Source: Eumeta japonica
Taxonomy: Eukaryota; Arthropoda; Insecta; Lepidoptera; Psychidae
NCBI GenBank assembly: GCA_005406025.1
Contig: BGZK01001347.1
Location: forward strand, 62,001 to 126,000
Direction: 5' to 3'
DNA: 64,000 bases
Part shown: in pieces, positions 11,961 to 24,937 of the stretch
Layout: every line of letters starts with the position of its first letter
Position numbering within the stretch: position 1 is the stretch's first letter
Notes under the pieces: model-generated
The model's input: only the letters and a program-made list of their open reading frames with translations
What the model was told of the DNA's origin: nothing
Database searches by the model: none
Position numbers and translations under genes: made by a program

Positions 11961-14029
11961 TTTCTCTCACGCGATGGAATCTCCCATTCGAGTTTTATAA
12001 TAATGGCGCTCTGTGCTCTGCCTACCTAGCGGCAGAGTTTCATTCGTGAATTTAGATGAATTAAATTCATTGGTACAGAGGACGCATAACATAAAAAAAA
12101 TATTACGATAACAAAGTGTCACTATTAAAAAAAAAATTATATTACATATACTTGACAAACGTTTATTACACACGTATGCATAGAGTAGTTATGTTTTATT
12201 AATAGGGCCAGTAACTAATACGTTTGTTCCAGTTACATAGAGTGAGTGTTTCCGAAGTCGCATGTAACTGTTACAATGATCAATATTATACAAAACTGCT
12301 AAAAACAAAAAATTGGCAAGTACAAACCTCATCGTTATCTAATCAAAAAGCTGCTAATATTGCTCATGCCCAAAAACGAAAGCATACTTAATATATTACT
12401 TATGTAAGTTTCGATAAGTTTTCGAGAATATTTCTTAGAAACAACAAAATATTTGTCTTTGCCCTCATTGGTATCATGAGAAACTGTAATGTAGTGCAAC
12501 ATTTTTAAATTGAGAACAGAATCGAATTGATCGATACTAAACTCCATCGATCGGAGTATTTGTAATGTTCAATCCCGTGACAGCAAACAATCTTTATATG
12601 ATGATAAGCGTAGAGTGTAAATTTACTTGAAAATTGTAATGAGTTTTTGTTAGAGGACTCTTTCAGTTCATAAATTGAAACACAATGATTAAAAGCGGGT
12701 TCGTTAAGGTGCAACCCGACAATATTCACAAAAGATGCTCTTACAATGACATCGAACACAAACAGGTGATCTTCGCGGCAATATAATATTGCTCTGCAAT
12801 TACTTTACGACGAATTTTGTCTTATATCTATTAACAACTTTCCGCCATTTCGTTTTGCTTCTCGTTCATAGGTATGGTTCAAGAAAAAATATTGTAGTTG
12901 CTGCATTCGTTGTCAGCACGAGAAAAGACAGCACACAATACCTACTCAAAAAGTTGTTACACCCTCCATTGCAAAATATACACAAATTGATAAGGATCAC
13001 GGAAGTGTCTAAAATAAATTATCTTGACAGTTGATAACATCTTATTATTTTAAATGAGTAATAAGATGCTATTATATTCTTGTCTATGCGTAATATAAAA
13101 ATCTATACATAGATATCTCTGGAAAGGCTCCAACGATTTCGTAAATTTTTACTTTAATACAATTTTTCTTTTCAAGTATATCTATACAGACGCCTTCCCT
13201 GGAAAACGAGATAAAAAATTCGAAACTTTGCTTTGTTTAGCGCCAGTTTGTAGAATTTTGAAGTAATTATATTGTTCATACGTAATTGGTTCTCAGTAAC
13301 ATTTGATACTACATGACATAAACTAAAGATGGCCGCTGCATAAATTAAATACATATATGTACATAGGTATTGGTTTTAATTACAGTTATATCATGTATCT
13401 AAACATTTATTGTTGAAAATGAACTTGAGCAATTTTCACGTGGGTAGTTATTATATTACCACGGCAAACTAGAAAGACGCCGAGTACAGCTCGGTTGTCC
13501 ACGTATACTATTCGTTTAAGCGAACGCGAAAACGCGCGACCGACACCAAACTCGAAATAAACAACAAGGTGTATCACGTCCACCGTGAAACTGTCCAAAT
13601 CTGTAATGAACATTAAAGGATTTTCTTCCTATTAAATTTTAGAACCCATAAATTTATCTAGGAAGAATACTTTTGGAGTATTTGTTAGTGTGGCAAAGCC
13701 GTCTAAAATATTAAGATATACATGTACATAGCTACCCCATCACTATACTGATTAAAATATATTGTGAATGTGAAAAAAGAATTTTTTTAATTGAACGATA
13801 TGATATATATCACTATCATATTTATTTGATCACTTGACATTAACTAATTTTTCCATCTATCTTTTTCTTTGTACAAAACGCGCCATCTCAACATTGTCAC
13901 ACGGAATGCATCAATAAAATCAATTATTTTATAAATCCTGTTGCTAAATCTTTTCGAACTACGTACGCAGGACGCGGCGCGCGAGCAACTTGTACTGTTC
14001 ATTTTTCTCGCGTCACACACGAAATTCAG
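11961..14029. other. AT-rich intron, nothing recognised
   Basis: Short frames on both strands but no homology or splice pattern. 13480-13600 is less AT-rich (AAGCGAACGCGAAAACGCGCG) and may be a small conserved element. Confidence 0.5.
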
Positions 14030-14150
14030 CGGCATTCATAATGTAGGGCGGGCGCGGGCGGCGCAGACGTCGGCGCGTCGTCGCGGCATATTGCGCGGGC
14101 CTGCGAAAGGGTTCGCCGCCCGCCTTAGATTAATGAAGCCCGCTTCACAA
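14030..14150. promoter_or_regulatory. GC-rich island (candidate regulatory element)
   Basis: Block GGGCGGGCGCGGGCGGCGCA and GTCGGCGCGTCGTCGCGGC inside AT-rich intron. No splice sites or recognisable peptide. Confidence 0.3.
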
Positions 14151-15369
14151 GGAGCTTTCCTTAGTAAGCTACTTGAAATGTGTATTTATTTATATCGTAA
14201 ATTAGATTCGCTAGGAGGCATCCGTCTATCGGTTTGTTCGTTTGTTGCACCAAATTCGATAACCGCTCGACGGACACTCATACCATAGTATTTTGACGCC
14301 ATCTAGATGATGTACTCCACTTGATGGTGAATTTATTTTAATATTCTCATCTGCATTCTCTTTGCGGACTTTTATTCAATTTTATAAGTTAATATTTCAA
14401 CTAATTTTGTATTAAATTTTGAGTCGTTTTTATGGTAATAATCTGACAAGTTTCAACTATAATTTCGTCCTCGTGAGGGAGCTTTTAGACGATTAAGAGC
14501 AACATTCATGTTAAGCTTTAAAAACAAAACACTTTTTTTTGGGCGAGGGCGAGTTGCAGCGAAAAAAAACGGTTAGATTCGACAAATCATCCATAAATTT
14601 TCTGTCAAATCCTATTTAGCAAATAGCATTTTTATCTTTGTTACAAGTCGTTGTTAACCATAAGCTGGTGTTACGTGCAGTCATGAACACCTGTTAATGG
14701 AAGAGTTTCTGACCAGCTACTGATATTGACTTCAAATTTATATACTAATTTTCCTTTCATTATACTTAATATAATTACTCCATATTCTATTGTGCCGTCC
14801 GGTGATAATCCTTCGTAAAGATCCTATCAACTATATATTTGTAAATTTTGTGAATACTATCTCATTTAAATAAGAAAAGTTCAAAGATATAAAGTTCACT
14901 AAAAAAGAAGCAACAAAGCATTTTGAAAATACTTTTTTAAGAAAAGGCTTTTTTTATTCAGAGATAAAAAAATGAAATATACTTTTATTTAGTGGCAATA
15001 ACGCCGATATGAAACTATAACTTGATTCATACAAATGTATTCACAAAAAGTTTATTTTCATAATACATTAATAAAGAAAAATATAATGAAACGAAAAGGT
15101 AGTAATTTTTAATGTGGGTATTGTAAATGGATTAATTGTATATGATGTAATATAAACTACAAATGTAATTAAACTGTGTACATAAAGAACCTTAAACCGC
15201 GATCAAATCATGGACTATCAAAATTTCAATATTTATTGGAGGGTATTTTATTTATAAATATGGAAGCAGACTTTCGATCAATATGAATACCAGACTGTTT
15301 CACCGTCTCGCAAAACGTTTTGTTTTATCTAGTCATATTTTGTTAATCTGAATCGCCACGAAACTCAAT
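14151..15369. other. AT-rich intron, nothing recognised
   Basis: GACGCCATCTAG at about 14295 resembles a motif shared with GCGCCATCTAGC at about 63174, probably repeat debris. Otherwise nothing recognised. Confidence 0.5.
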
Positions 15370-15600
15370 TTATGGGCTGAGACGGGCGATGCGTTAGGTT
15401 CGTCAGGGCAGAAGGTATTCCATCTAATGTACGACGCCAATATATTTTTATATTGCAATAAGCATGTGGGTAAATTTGCGTAATGGAGGCCGTAAAATGA
15501 AAACACTTCGACGCTCGAATAAAATTTCTCCGGCGCTCGCGGCGCGATGCGCAGCCCCCGGCACTCGTAAAAATTTCTTACATCTGCCTTTAGGTTGTAC
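15370..15600. promoter_or_regulatory. Moderately GC-rich unique block (candidate conserved element)
   Basis: Begins with GGGCTGAGACGGGCGATGCG and ends with CCGGCGCTCGCGGCGCG. The composition looks like unique conserved sequence and not repeat. No open frame of interest. Confidence 0.3.
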
Positions 15601-15879
15601 GGAAATAATCCTTTGATTTATTTAGAAGGATATTTTAAGATATATTTAGAATTACGATAAAACTCGTTGAATCTGTATCAATGGTGCAATGTTTGTTTCG
15701 ATATGTTAAAATCTTGAGAAAATTGTGAGGTAATTCCGAAACATACATATTTTTCTTCAAACAAAAAATAGAAATATAGTCAATGTTGTTCCGAGCTGAA
15801 CTTTTTGAAAAGATCAGACACCCGAAATAGAACAAACACGTAATAAAATTGACACTCGATGAAGAAAGAGACAATTTGG

Positions 15880-16380
15880 CCGGCGAACGTCGCAGCAGTA
15901 ACATTGTGGGAGTTACGAGCGCGGCTCCCGGCGCAACTCGACTGTGAGATATTGCCTTTTTTATGGCCCACTATACTAGGACAGAATAGATCACATCATG
16001 CGATAAAATATCGCCCTCCTCCGGGACGTCACCGACCAAATCGGATTAACCCGTCCGCTTGCATACAAACGCTACTCTGCGACGTCTCTACTACAAACAT
16101 CGCACAAAGTTGAACGAGCCGTGCGTCATTTTAGTCGACCGCTGAAGCGGAAACGGTAAAAAATTTTGGACGCCTCCGATGACTTTGCTTTTCAGTCGAC
16201 ATTACCGCTGTTTTATGCGCGTCATGCTTTAACCTTATTTTGTAGAAGTTTCAGTCACAAACACCACAAATTATAAATCGTGATAAAACTGAGATATCGA
16301 CGTCATATTCATATGACGACAACCTATTTTGTTAGATTATATTAATACTCTTTAAGAATAAACGTCGCAAAGCGTTTTGG
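15880..16380. other. Balanced-composition unique intron segment
   Basis: Less AT-rich than its surroundings (CGGCGAACGTCGCAGCAG, CCTCCTCCGGGACGTCACCG). Short frames on both strands but no homology. Could be regulatory; unproven. Confidence 0.3.
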
Positions 16381-16765
16381 ACATGACCGTCGAGAACTAT
16401 GACGTAGAACCGAGCGCGGGAACGGACCGCACTCGAAGGAACTCCGGGGGTACAATTAAAGTGGTCCGCGTTTCGAGTAATTGTATCACAATTAATACGC
16501 AAACTTGTAATTAATTTCCGCGTGATTAACGGTATAATCCTGGCTCAGTGAAGATTACGTTGAATAACGTTACCGGCCCGCGTGAGTTATTGTGCGGGGG
16601 CCGGCCGGCGCGCGCGCCGCTCGGCGGCGGCGGCACCGCGCCTGTCCTCCCCTCAAGATTCTCGCGAACGTCGCCGCCAATTAGGGGCGCAATCGGTCAG
16701 GGCGGCCGCCCGCCCCGCCCACACCGCACCGCCCCGCCGACCTCTTTGTTTCAGCCATCCTCGGT
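16381..16765. promoter_or_regulatory. Dense homeodomain-site cluster plus GC-rich island (best candidate enhancer)
   Basis: Within about 70 bp there are CAATTA (16453-16458), a perfect inverted pair TAATTGT-ATC-ACAATTA (16478-16494), TAATTA (16508-16513) and GATTAA (about 16524-16529). A GC-rich block (GGGGGCCGGCCGGCGCGCGC) follows from about 16595. Palindromic TAAT/ATTA pairs suit dimers of paired-class homeodomains, the class to which Phox2 belongs, so autoregulation is possible. The Arg/Pro-rich open frames at 16548-16917 are compositional. Confidence 0.5.
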
Positions 16766-16919
16766 TGCAGTTGGCCTTTACTCAACAAATGAAAATGGTT
16801 TTATTTTACGTTACACACTCGGGACCCACTACCGCTTTACGCCGTGCCCAAATTAAATACTTTTATAATGTAATACTTAGGCCTTTCACTTCTATGAAAT
16901 ATTCTCGAAGTCTATAAGA

Positions 16920-17899
16920 GCGTTTCCTATAGAAATAAAAAATTGCACCTAACTATAGTTAGTATCGTAATTTATTATTATGTTATATAATATTATAATA
17001 GAATATTACAATATTGAATGTTGTAATATTAAGCATTTGGGCTATGTGACATTTTACTATAAACTTCTTTAAATTTTGCTCATGAAAAAATATTCAACTT
17101 CCTGTTTATTTTTTACATAATTTATTGTAATAGTTCTCAAGGAATAATAGACCATAGTGATGTCGACGTACACATTATGTAAATTTCCTTACATTGGTTT
17201 AAAAGTTTTGGTTTTGATTTACAAGCATTTCCGCTGTACATAACGCACATTCTTCTATAACTATTATTTTCGTTAAATCTACATGTTATACCAACAGTCT
17301 GTTTCGGCATAGTTAATTTTTGTTATACCTACAGTCTGGTAGGTACAGTGGTGCTGGCCAAGTGGCCCAAAGTGGCCTTCAAACCGGAAACTTAGAATAG
17401 CGACCGTTGGCAAAACAAATCAAACTGAACCGTTTGATCCGTGTTTCAGAAAGTACGCTAAATAATCGGTTTTTTGGATAATTAATTAATCAATATAATT
17501 ATGAAATTATTTAATCGATTTAAAGTAGTATCAGTATGGCAACATGCAGTGTGCTTTTAAAATATTACCTTTCAAAACCTAAGGTTTATTTGAAAAGTAA
17601 CGTACTTTAAAACAGGTATGTGATGATTTATTAAGATAATATATTATATGTGGACCCCATCGCTCTAATAGTCACAAGGTTAATTATACTCTTTATTAAA
17701 AAAAAAAAAAATGTTATACGATAGTTTTGGAATTAGACCCATCGGGACTTTGTGTAGAAAATAACAGATTGCTTCTAATAAGTATACAACATATTATAGT
17801 GACTTAAGTAATCGTCGAGGAGCAAATTAAATACGATTGTTTCGTTCGAACGGGTAAATAACTAGCAAGATAATGTGAAAGCTTAATGCGTAGTCGACG
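16920..17899. other. AT-rich intron, nothing recognised
   Basis: Short repetition of TAATATTATAATAGAATATTACAAT near 16985-17015 (split: TAATATTATAATAG, AATATTACAATATT). GTCTG and TATACCAACAGTCTG / TATACCTACAGTCTG occur twice at about 17288 and 17326. No gene. Confidence 0.5.
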
Positions 17900-18500
17900 G
17901 TCTGCAGCAGCAATGATCACGCCCAGTACCAACTTTCCGAACTCTAGTGATACAGAGTATGAGGCTCGAAGTCGACTGCAGATCCCGAACTCGCATCAAG
18001 CACGAACAATGAAGTACAATCTGCCATCAAAGAATTAAGATTCCGCAGAACCCCCGACTCGGATGATATTAATTTTCAACTGAGTACTTAAAACTTTGCC
18101 AATACATCACTCTTCTCGGAGCGATCGTCAACGCTCACTTCGCCATTTTCACCTTCCCAAATATCGAGCAGGAACTGTATACCTACCTATTGTCATGCCA
18201 TTGGCTTTTATTCACGAGAAGAATAAAAAATTAACACCTGCACGCATGCGCTATCCGATCCGCTAACTGAAACCGTTTAGTACAATAAAGTTTTAGGAAA
18301 ACCGCTCAATCGCAAGCTCACACTTCGTACAGACAAATTCATCCCTTACCAGAAGCAGTTTGGTTGTCGTATCGGGCGCTCCGCATCCCCTAAACGTTCT
18401 GTACGTCCGGACATCTATATACAAGCGGTCCGCAACTACAGAGAAAAAATTGTTGTTCGTTGCAATCTAGCTTCAGAGGTACATATATGTAAAGCAAATA
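17900..18500 (+). mobile_element. Degenerate non-LTR retrotransposon (jockey-type) reverse transcriptase fragment
   Basis: Broken frames carry the order of blocks seen in jockey-clade RT. EVQSAIKELRFRRTPDSDDIN resembles the EVxxAIxxLxxxKAPGPDGIN block (split: EVQSAIKELR, RRTPDSDDIN) at about 18017. YITLLGAIVNAHF and FPNIEQE follow at about 18100-18175, and QKQFGCRIGRS at about 18350 resembles the QFGFRxGRS block. Frameshifts and an in-frame stop separate the blocks, and a deletion removes the YRPISLL region. An old, dead, 5'-truncated copy. Confidence 0.65.
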
Positions 18501-18999
18501 GATTCCACTTAACTATACATTAATGGGTACGTAAAACTGTATCACTAATTTCAAAAATAACAGTATTTATTTTATTGGGTTCAATTTTTAAATTAATTTT
18601 TCATTAAAGCGTGTTCAAAACTTTTTTACTTTTTTTATATTCATTCCATTATATCTACATCTTTAAGTTAAATTATATTAATATTTAGGGTAATCTATAA
18701 TATTGTCTCTATAATCAAGTATCAAATCAATATTTATAATAGTCAAGTAAGACTGAGTCTTTTTAATACCATTTCTCATTCGTGTCGCATTTTATATGTG
18801 CAAAGTTTTACTGTATCTTGCAAATCATATTATTTCTGTATTTATTCTGTTGTTTATCTCCAAAAATAAGATGAAGGAAACACAGTCGCTATTATATGTA
18901 ATAAGGACCAGGTTGTTAATGTATAGGGCTTAAAATGTTCAGGTAGAAACAAAGCGATGTGTTTTTAGCGTCAGTTGATTAGATATATATACAAGTTTT

Positions 19000-19300
19000 T
19001 ATGCACGGCTTCGACCACATAGACAAGGAATAAAAACATTTATATCTAATACTGATCTTTATCTAAACTGTAGTCGACAATCCTAACCTCTCTTCTGATT
19101 TCGTTTTTAATTCTGATCCTCATTTTATTTCTTGTTTAAGTCCTAATTTCCGTCTCGATCCCGATCATATTTCTGGGCCGGTTTAGATGTAGGTCGTAAT
19201 CAAGATCCTAATTCAACTTCGATTCCAATCTGAGTTCCGATAGTGCCTCCGATTCTGATTCCCATCAGGGTGTCGATACTATTTAAAAGATTGCTCTATA
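19000..19300 (-). repeat. Purine-array repeat family, copy 1
   Basis: Plus strand shows the pyrimidine face: repeated GATTCCGAT / CCTAATTCC / TCGATCCCGAT words over about 220 bp, entered from a CACGGCTTCGACCACATAG module that matches the GGACGAAGCCGCGGGC-type end of other copies. Noncoding, strongly degenerate. Confidence 0.7.
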
Positions 19301-20071
19301 TCACCCAGTAACTTTCATTCAATTTATTAAAAGAAGTTCCATTTCTATTAATAGACCTATAAATGTTACCTCTATTTCAGATCAGTAAAACTATTAGATA
19401 TGACTTGGTCCCCGTGGACTTCGACACAAACGGTTACACATAAGACTGTGGATGAAGCAATCTTTATATGTTATAAGGTAACCTCAGTTATACTTAACGA
19501 TAGCGAATTTTGGAAACTGCATAGGAAAAAAACCGATGAAAAGCTATTGCAATATGGACGATATTCTGAATATAATAACAAAAAGTGGTAAGAAAAAATC
19601 AATATTCGTAATATAACAGTGAATTGTGACTTTATCAGCTATCTTTTTTTTAGAAAATTGTACAAAAAAAAATAAAGCTACCTTTATACCGTATGGAATC
19701 GTTCATAAATCTTTTCGCAACTATTCATAATCTCCTTCTTTTTTAGAACAACTTTGCCAAAGAAGCCACAGTCATTGAAATAACTGTTTCTGAGAAAAAT
19801 AGCTTAGAACATGTACTAAAAATTCACAATCTTCCAACACTCGTAATAGCTGACGATTGTGCATCAAGACGATTTTCTCCCAATTGAGAGCGAAGCGCGG
19901 ACAGTTACCCGCAATGAACACCTGCGTGCGGTCGTCAACCTTCACAGAAGTTAAGTATTTTGTTTATTAGTTATTTTGTAGTTTACAGTTATAGTATAAG
20001 TGTTACGTTTACGGTGTCGATGTTTTTGAAACTAAGATTATGTGTGATTAATATTAACGTATTTAATAAAA

Positions 20072-20263
20072 ATGCCTTTCACTGCTATCGAATATGCAAA
20101 CGTGATTTGTTGTTGGAGAGTTTGCAGAGGTGACAATGCTGCGGCTTTAAGACTTTATACTAAAACTTACCCTAACAGTCAACAACTTGCGAGTCCGCAA
20201 ATAATATTGCGTGCTGTGTATTTTTTGCGCGATAATTTTCCTTACTTTGCCTTGTTTGTTTAG
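20072..20263 (+). mobile_element. DUF4817-like transposon ORF remnant
   Basis: A 63-residue frame begins MPFTAIEYANVI, with CRGDNAAALRLYTKTYPN and a downstream helix. The spacing MPxTxxEYA-CxGx-AAxxxYxxxYPN fits, as I remember it, DUF4817, a short helix-turn-helix domain found at the N-terminus of transposon-encoded proteins in insects. It ends in TAG after FALFV, so any transposase part is lost. A GC-rich patch at 20396-20480 (GAAGCCCGGGCGCGGGGC) may belong to the same element. Not a host gene. The match is from memory. Confidence 0.5.
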
Positions 20264-21479
20264 AAGTGAGTGGAACACATGTGGAAAATCAGAAACTAAT
20301 TGAATAATACCATCGGCGACTTTTACATCACTGATAACATCAAGTGCCATTTGTACCTTAAGTGACTACATAAATGCTTTAAAAATTATACATCGCGAAG
20401 CCCGGGCGCGGGGCAGAATTCAAGTTCATCACATGGCGCCGTCACCCGACGACTGCGCTCGCGCTTCCAGTCTGGTCGATCATTTATTAGGGTTGTGTCA
20501 AAATTTTTCATAAGTGTTTTATCAATAATATATTTGTGTTATAGTTACTATGGCAAAGTTGTTCTAAAAAAGAAGGAGGTTATAAATATTTGCGAAAAGA
20601 TACATGATCGATCCCATTCTGTATATATAATTCTTCTGTATATTTATTTGTCATTGAATTTCTCCTAAACAATTGGAACGATTATGATGAAATTTTTGTG
20701 TATATATGACCGGGTCCCAGAATGATTTAAATTTACAAATGAACTGGGTAGGTGTCCTGGTATTGGGTTCGAGGCCTTTCTTGAATTTTTTGGCGATTTT
20801 TTTTTCTCAGATCAAAACATGACAATCCCAAAATTTTGCCCCTAATATCCCCCAATATTTTTTAAAATGAATAACCGGCCATTACAATCTTCTCAAAAGT
20901 TCATGAATTATCTACCTTCTGAGAATAACTCATAGTTATGATTGTGTATTATAGTTGGCGCTGATATCCAATTTTATGGTACTCACTTAACATACGCATC
21001 AATACATTCGCAAGTTGTTGGCGCCGTAAATTGGCGTTGTTTTGACATTTTAATTTCTTTTCATTTTGTTTTATAGGTATTACTACATAAAATAATTCCC
21101 AAGGGCCGTCGAGAAATAAAATAATAAAAAATATAAAAAAATCTACGTCTGTGTAGTGCTTGCTATAACTATGTAGTAGCGTCATTATTGTATGTTCTGA
21201 AAATAAATATTATTTAACACTCAACACGACGTTTGTGGGAATTTCATCTGAACTTGAAAAATAAAATACGTAATGCTTAAATAAAAATTCATAATAAATG
21301 TGATTCATCGAATTTCTTACTTTACGTAATTTATTATGTTAAATGCGCGTTTCATTCATCATTTAATAAAATTAATCAACTTACGTTCATCCATGCATGT
21401 AGTAAAATGAAACTAACGGTGAAGTAATAGGGAAACTTCTCAAGACTCAATGTTTTATAAAATTAGCTTTCAACCTGCA

Positions 21480-21850
21480 TCTTTACCCGCACAGACATAG
21501 AATGAGCTTCTTCATCTTTTATATTAAATGATCTTGTTATCAATCCAAATTTCGATCCCACTTTCAATTCTGGTCCCAATACCATTCCTGGTTTTGATCC
21601 CGTTCATGCTCTTGATTCTAGTTCCGATCCCCCACTGGGATTCAATCCCAGTCTTGTTTTCAATTTCACTCTCGGTCTCAATTCTTGATTCTGCTCTTTA
21701 AACTCTCCCGATTTCAATTCCGATACCTCTATCAATCATGATTTCGATTTGTAAAAAGGCGGGGCAAATACTAGTTTCACTATAAAATGTAGACTATATT
21801 ACTCGGGATAGTATAGTTTTCTATAAGTAAAATAATTTTAAGAATCGTTT
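21480..21850 (-). repeat. Purine-array repeat family, copy 2
   Basis: Pyrimidine face on the plus strand: GATTCTAGTTCCGATCCC, CAATCCCAGTCTTG and CAATTTCACTCTCGG. A GGGCAAATACTAG / ACTATAAAATGTAGACTATA / ACTCGGGATAGTATAG module then corresponds to the leader of the plus-strand copies. Confidence 0.75.
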
Positions 21851-22429
21851 TAGTAATTCAGTTTAATAGTAGAAAATCCGGACGAAGTCGACGGCAAATG
21901 CTAAAATAGAATGCATAAAAGTGTTGTCCATAAAAACACACATACGTACCAACCTTCATGGCGTTCGATCAAACGGTTATGAAGTCCATTAGCTTCAGAC
22001 AGACCTACATCCATTTTTATATAGAGATCAATACTAAGTTAGATAAATTGTTAAACAGCTTGCAATGCTGTTACTTATATTGTTCCACTTTCTAGTGAAT
22101 GGGAGAAAATTGTGAAAGTTTAAAGATCATCACAAACAATCGATGCACCCGTATCAATGGCCTGGTGAAAGTGCAAAGGCAAAGATTAACTCTAAGTACA
22201 AGTATCGAGACCCGGGAAATATTAATCACCGCCACCGGAAAATACAAGATCTGAACTGCTTTTCCATTTTCTACCTGTAAAATAAAAGTGATGGCCTAAC
22301 TAATTATATATATATATAATATTTGGTTATACGGATATATATGCAAATATCTTTAGCCACGTGTAAAAGCTAGGTATTATGAAATTTAATTACCTGAACA
22401 CCATATAATTTTAAGTAATATAATTTAAA

Positions 22430-23090
22430 AAAAAAACACAAAAACCGCCATCAAAAACTTATTAAAGCTTTAAGTTGTTTTTGGAGTCTGTGCCAGCTAC
22501 AGCAAGAAAATCAAAAAAAAATCCCTTAATGACAGCGATGAACACAAAAACTATAAGACACAATGAGACTCAACATCTATATTTACAGAAATTAAAAAAA
22601 AATCGCTATCAAAAATCTATTTAAATAATTGTTTAAAAACAACTAATTAGTTGTTTTTCGACTTGGTCCCAGCTAAAGATAAATCAGACACACTTCTGTC
22701 TCCTTTGAAGATTTCTTTTTTTTGACTCGATAATTAATGTTTCATATTCAAGTTTATACATTCTTTCGCTTTACTTTTTTAACTTTATAATTCATTTACT
22801 TACTTCACGTGTACATTAACCCGTGGTTAATAAAACTGGCCATGTATCTCCTTTACTTTTGTACTGAGCTAGCAGTGAAGCAGTTCCAATCCCAAATTTA
22901 TTGTTCACTGATAATCATTCTTCATATTGTTAGTTGTAGTGCTACTACCAAATTATTCTTATACAAGCCATATAAATTACAATTATTCTTTATAATACAA
23001 AAGTTTTACAATTCATACAGATCACGTTTTCATTTGCTTCCACATTAAATTAATTTACTCTATTTGTACTGTTATCGCTAAGAATTTCGA
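22430..23090 (+). repeat. Dispersed repeat, paired with 31460-31990
   Basis: Two parts recur at 31.5-32.0 kb in the same order. The first is AAAACCGCCATCAAAAACTT with TTTTTGGAGTCTGTGCCAGC (and a degenerate second copy at 22590-22680 with GGTCCCAGCTAAAG). The second is CTTTACTTTTGTACTGAG...AAATTATTCTTAT...TTTTCATTTGCTTC...TGTTATCGCT. Both are old copies of one non-autonomous element; no protein is encoded. Confidence 0.7.
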
Positions 23091-23329
23091 TGTTTTTCTG
23101 ATAAGATTGTAACGTTATAATAATATAAAAATATGCAAGTAGATTAATAGGCAATTTTCTGTTTATACCAGGTTTAACTAACAGCCATTGAAGAGTAGTC
23201 TGTGGCGACAAATCGCAGTATTATCACCTAACTCCTAACCATTAAGGAGTGTTGTGGCTTTCACCATCAACTCGGATAACTACCTTACGCAAAAACTTAA
23301 TGACTAAAAAAAGAGCTCAAACACACTAT

Positions 23330-23430
23330 ACGTGTTTATAATATTTGAGGGTTTCCCTCAATTTTCCTGGGATCTCATCATCAGATTCTGATTTGATGAC
23401 TATATGACCACCTCGGTAGTATGCCCATTT
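23330..23430. repeat. Short lepidopteran-type dispersed repeat fragment
   Basis: GAGGGTTTCCCTCAATTTTC and GGGATCTCATCATCAGATTC, then GGTAGTATGCCC. I recognise this type of block as widespread in moth and butterfly genomes, within transposon ends. The class is not assigned. Confidence 0.5.
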
Positions 23431-24896
23431 AAAAAAAAAAGAAATTTTTAAAATCAATTCACTATTGACGAAATTGTTATCGTTAAACATACCTACATAA
23501 AAAACATACAGACGAAAATAGAACCTCCTCCTTTTTGGTTTCAAAATGAATGCAACACGTGAAATATTGTAAAGACAATAAACATAACTGCGCGTCTGGC
23601 ATATCTTAAGCTGGCTCTACCCAAAAACTTATTCTTTTAATAGATTTTTGAGAAGGTATTGAATTTTTTTTTGACAAATTATTTTTTCATTAGCATTACA
23701 TATAACGAGCTCATCATAAGCGATTTTATTTTGATGTTTATATTTATGTCTACAGGTACCTGATGTAAAAAATTGCATAATCTTTCTTATGAAAGTCAAA
23801 ATTTTTATACCGCCCACAAATAAAATCACCAAACCAGATACTTTCGTACCAACGGACGGGGAAATATTTATAAAAGAAAATGCAAGCCCTTTAATAACAT
23901 CAGTTAAGGCAAATAAAGGAGAGTCGAATGAGTAATAAAAAAATATAAACGAACAAAGCGCTGGAGAGATTAATATATATTTATATTATTGTTTTATTAA
24001 GCAGATGCACACGCTGTCCGAAGCTTTGTTCACGTGGGCGTAAAATAAATCCCTAGCCATTGACTCCTGAGTGCTAATACAATACCGTTGTTGCTAAATG
24101 TCTCGAAAATAATTTCGAATATCGTTCAACGATTAAGAGGGAGATGCATTTTTATAAAAGGCACCCCCTTCCAAAATTGTCACTCGTGCTTTAGCTTGTC
24201 TTTCGTACCCTTTTAATAACATATCGATCTAATTCATATATTCAAAAATGGAATAACTATATTTAGGAATAAACGCAATCATAACCGAAGAAATTATTAT
24301 AGAAATGTATTATGAAATCATCGTAGGTAATAAAGTTTATCAAGTAAATAATGATGTAAAAACGATTTTTTATGATCATGTGAATATGATAAATATTTAC
24401 TTTACTTATTATTTATTTATAGTAAACTTGCAAAACCATAATTATAAATGAGTCAAGACCTGATACAAGGAACGGCTGCCATTATTGATTAAGGAAAATC
24501 ATTACCTGCACTGGACCATATATAAGAGTAAGCCATATATCTAAGTAACCAACGTTTTGTTTTTTCACCCGTGCCAATCCTTCATAATAAGAGGATAGTA
24601 AGGTAGTGACAAACAATTAAAAATTGATTCAAATAAAGTAAATAAATTACTTGGGTTGTCATTTTATATAAATAATTATTTATTGGTCTCTAAGCATATT
24701 TAATCGCTTAGTGTTTGTGCTGAGAATTGATACGTTGCCATGGTTTTCTGAAAACAATTTTCTCTTAAATTGTTGTTCCTAAGCCTTTAGGAACACTCTT
24801 ACCTTATAATACGATATCTGTGCGTTGTAATTAGTAACTTAATAAAACATTGTTTTGTTCGTAAGTGTGATAAATATGCTCCATATTTAAATAAAA
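23431..24896. other. AT-rich intron adjoining exon 1, nothing recognised
   Basis: No exon or repeat recognised. Short AT-rich frames only. Fragments such as ATGATCATGTGAATATGATAAAT near 24373 (split: ATGATCATGTG, AATATGATAAAT) have no known match. Confidence 0.5.
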
Positions 24897-24937
24897 TCAT
24901 ACATGTGAAACATATTTGACTACTAAATAAAACTTAC

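Noticed and set aside
16548..16917. Two overlapping frames of over 100 codons
   Set aside because: Low-complexity Arg/Pro/Ala translations of a GC-rich island; both frames open together is a composition effect.
19380..19591. Fragment of a fatty acyl-CoA reductase exon
   Set aside because: One frame gives DLVPVDFDTNGYT after a splice-like TTTCAG, recalling the VPVDxxxN motif, but it stops at once and nothing else in the family pattern follows.
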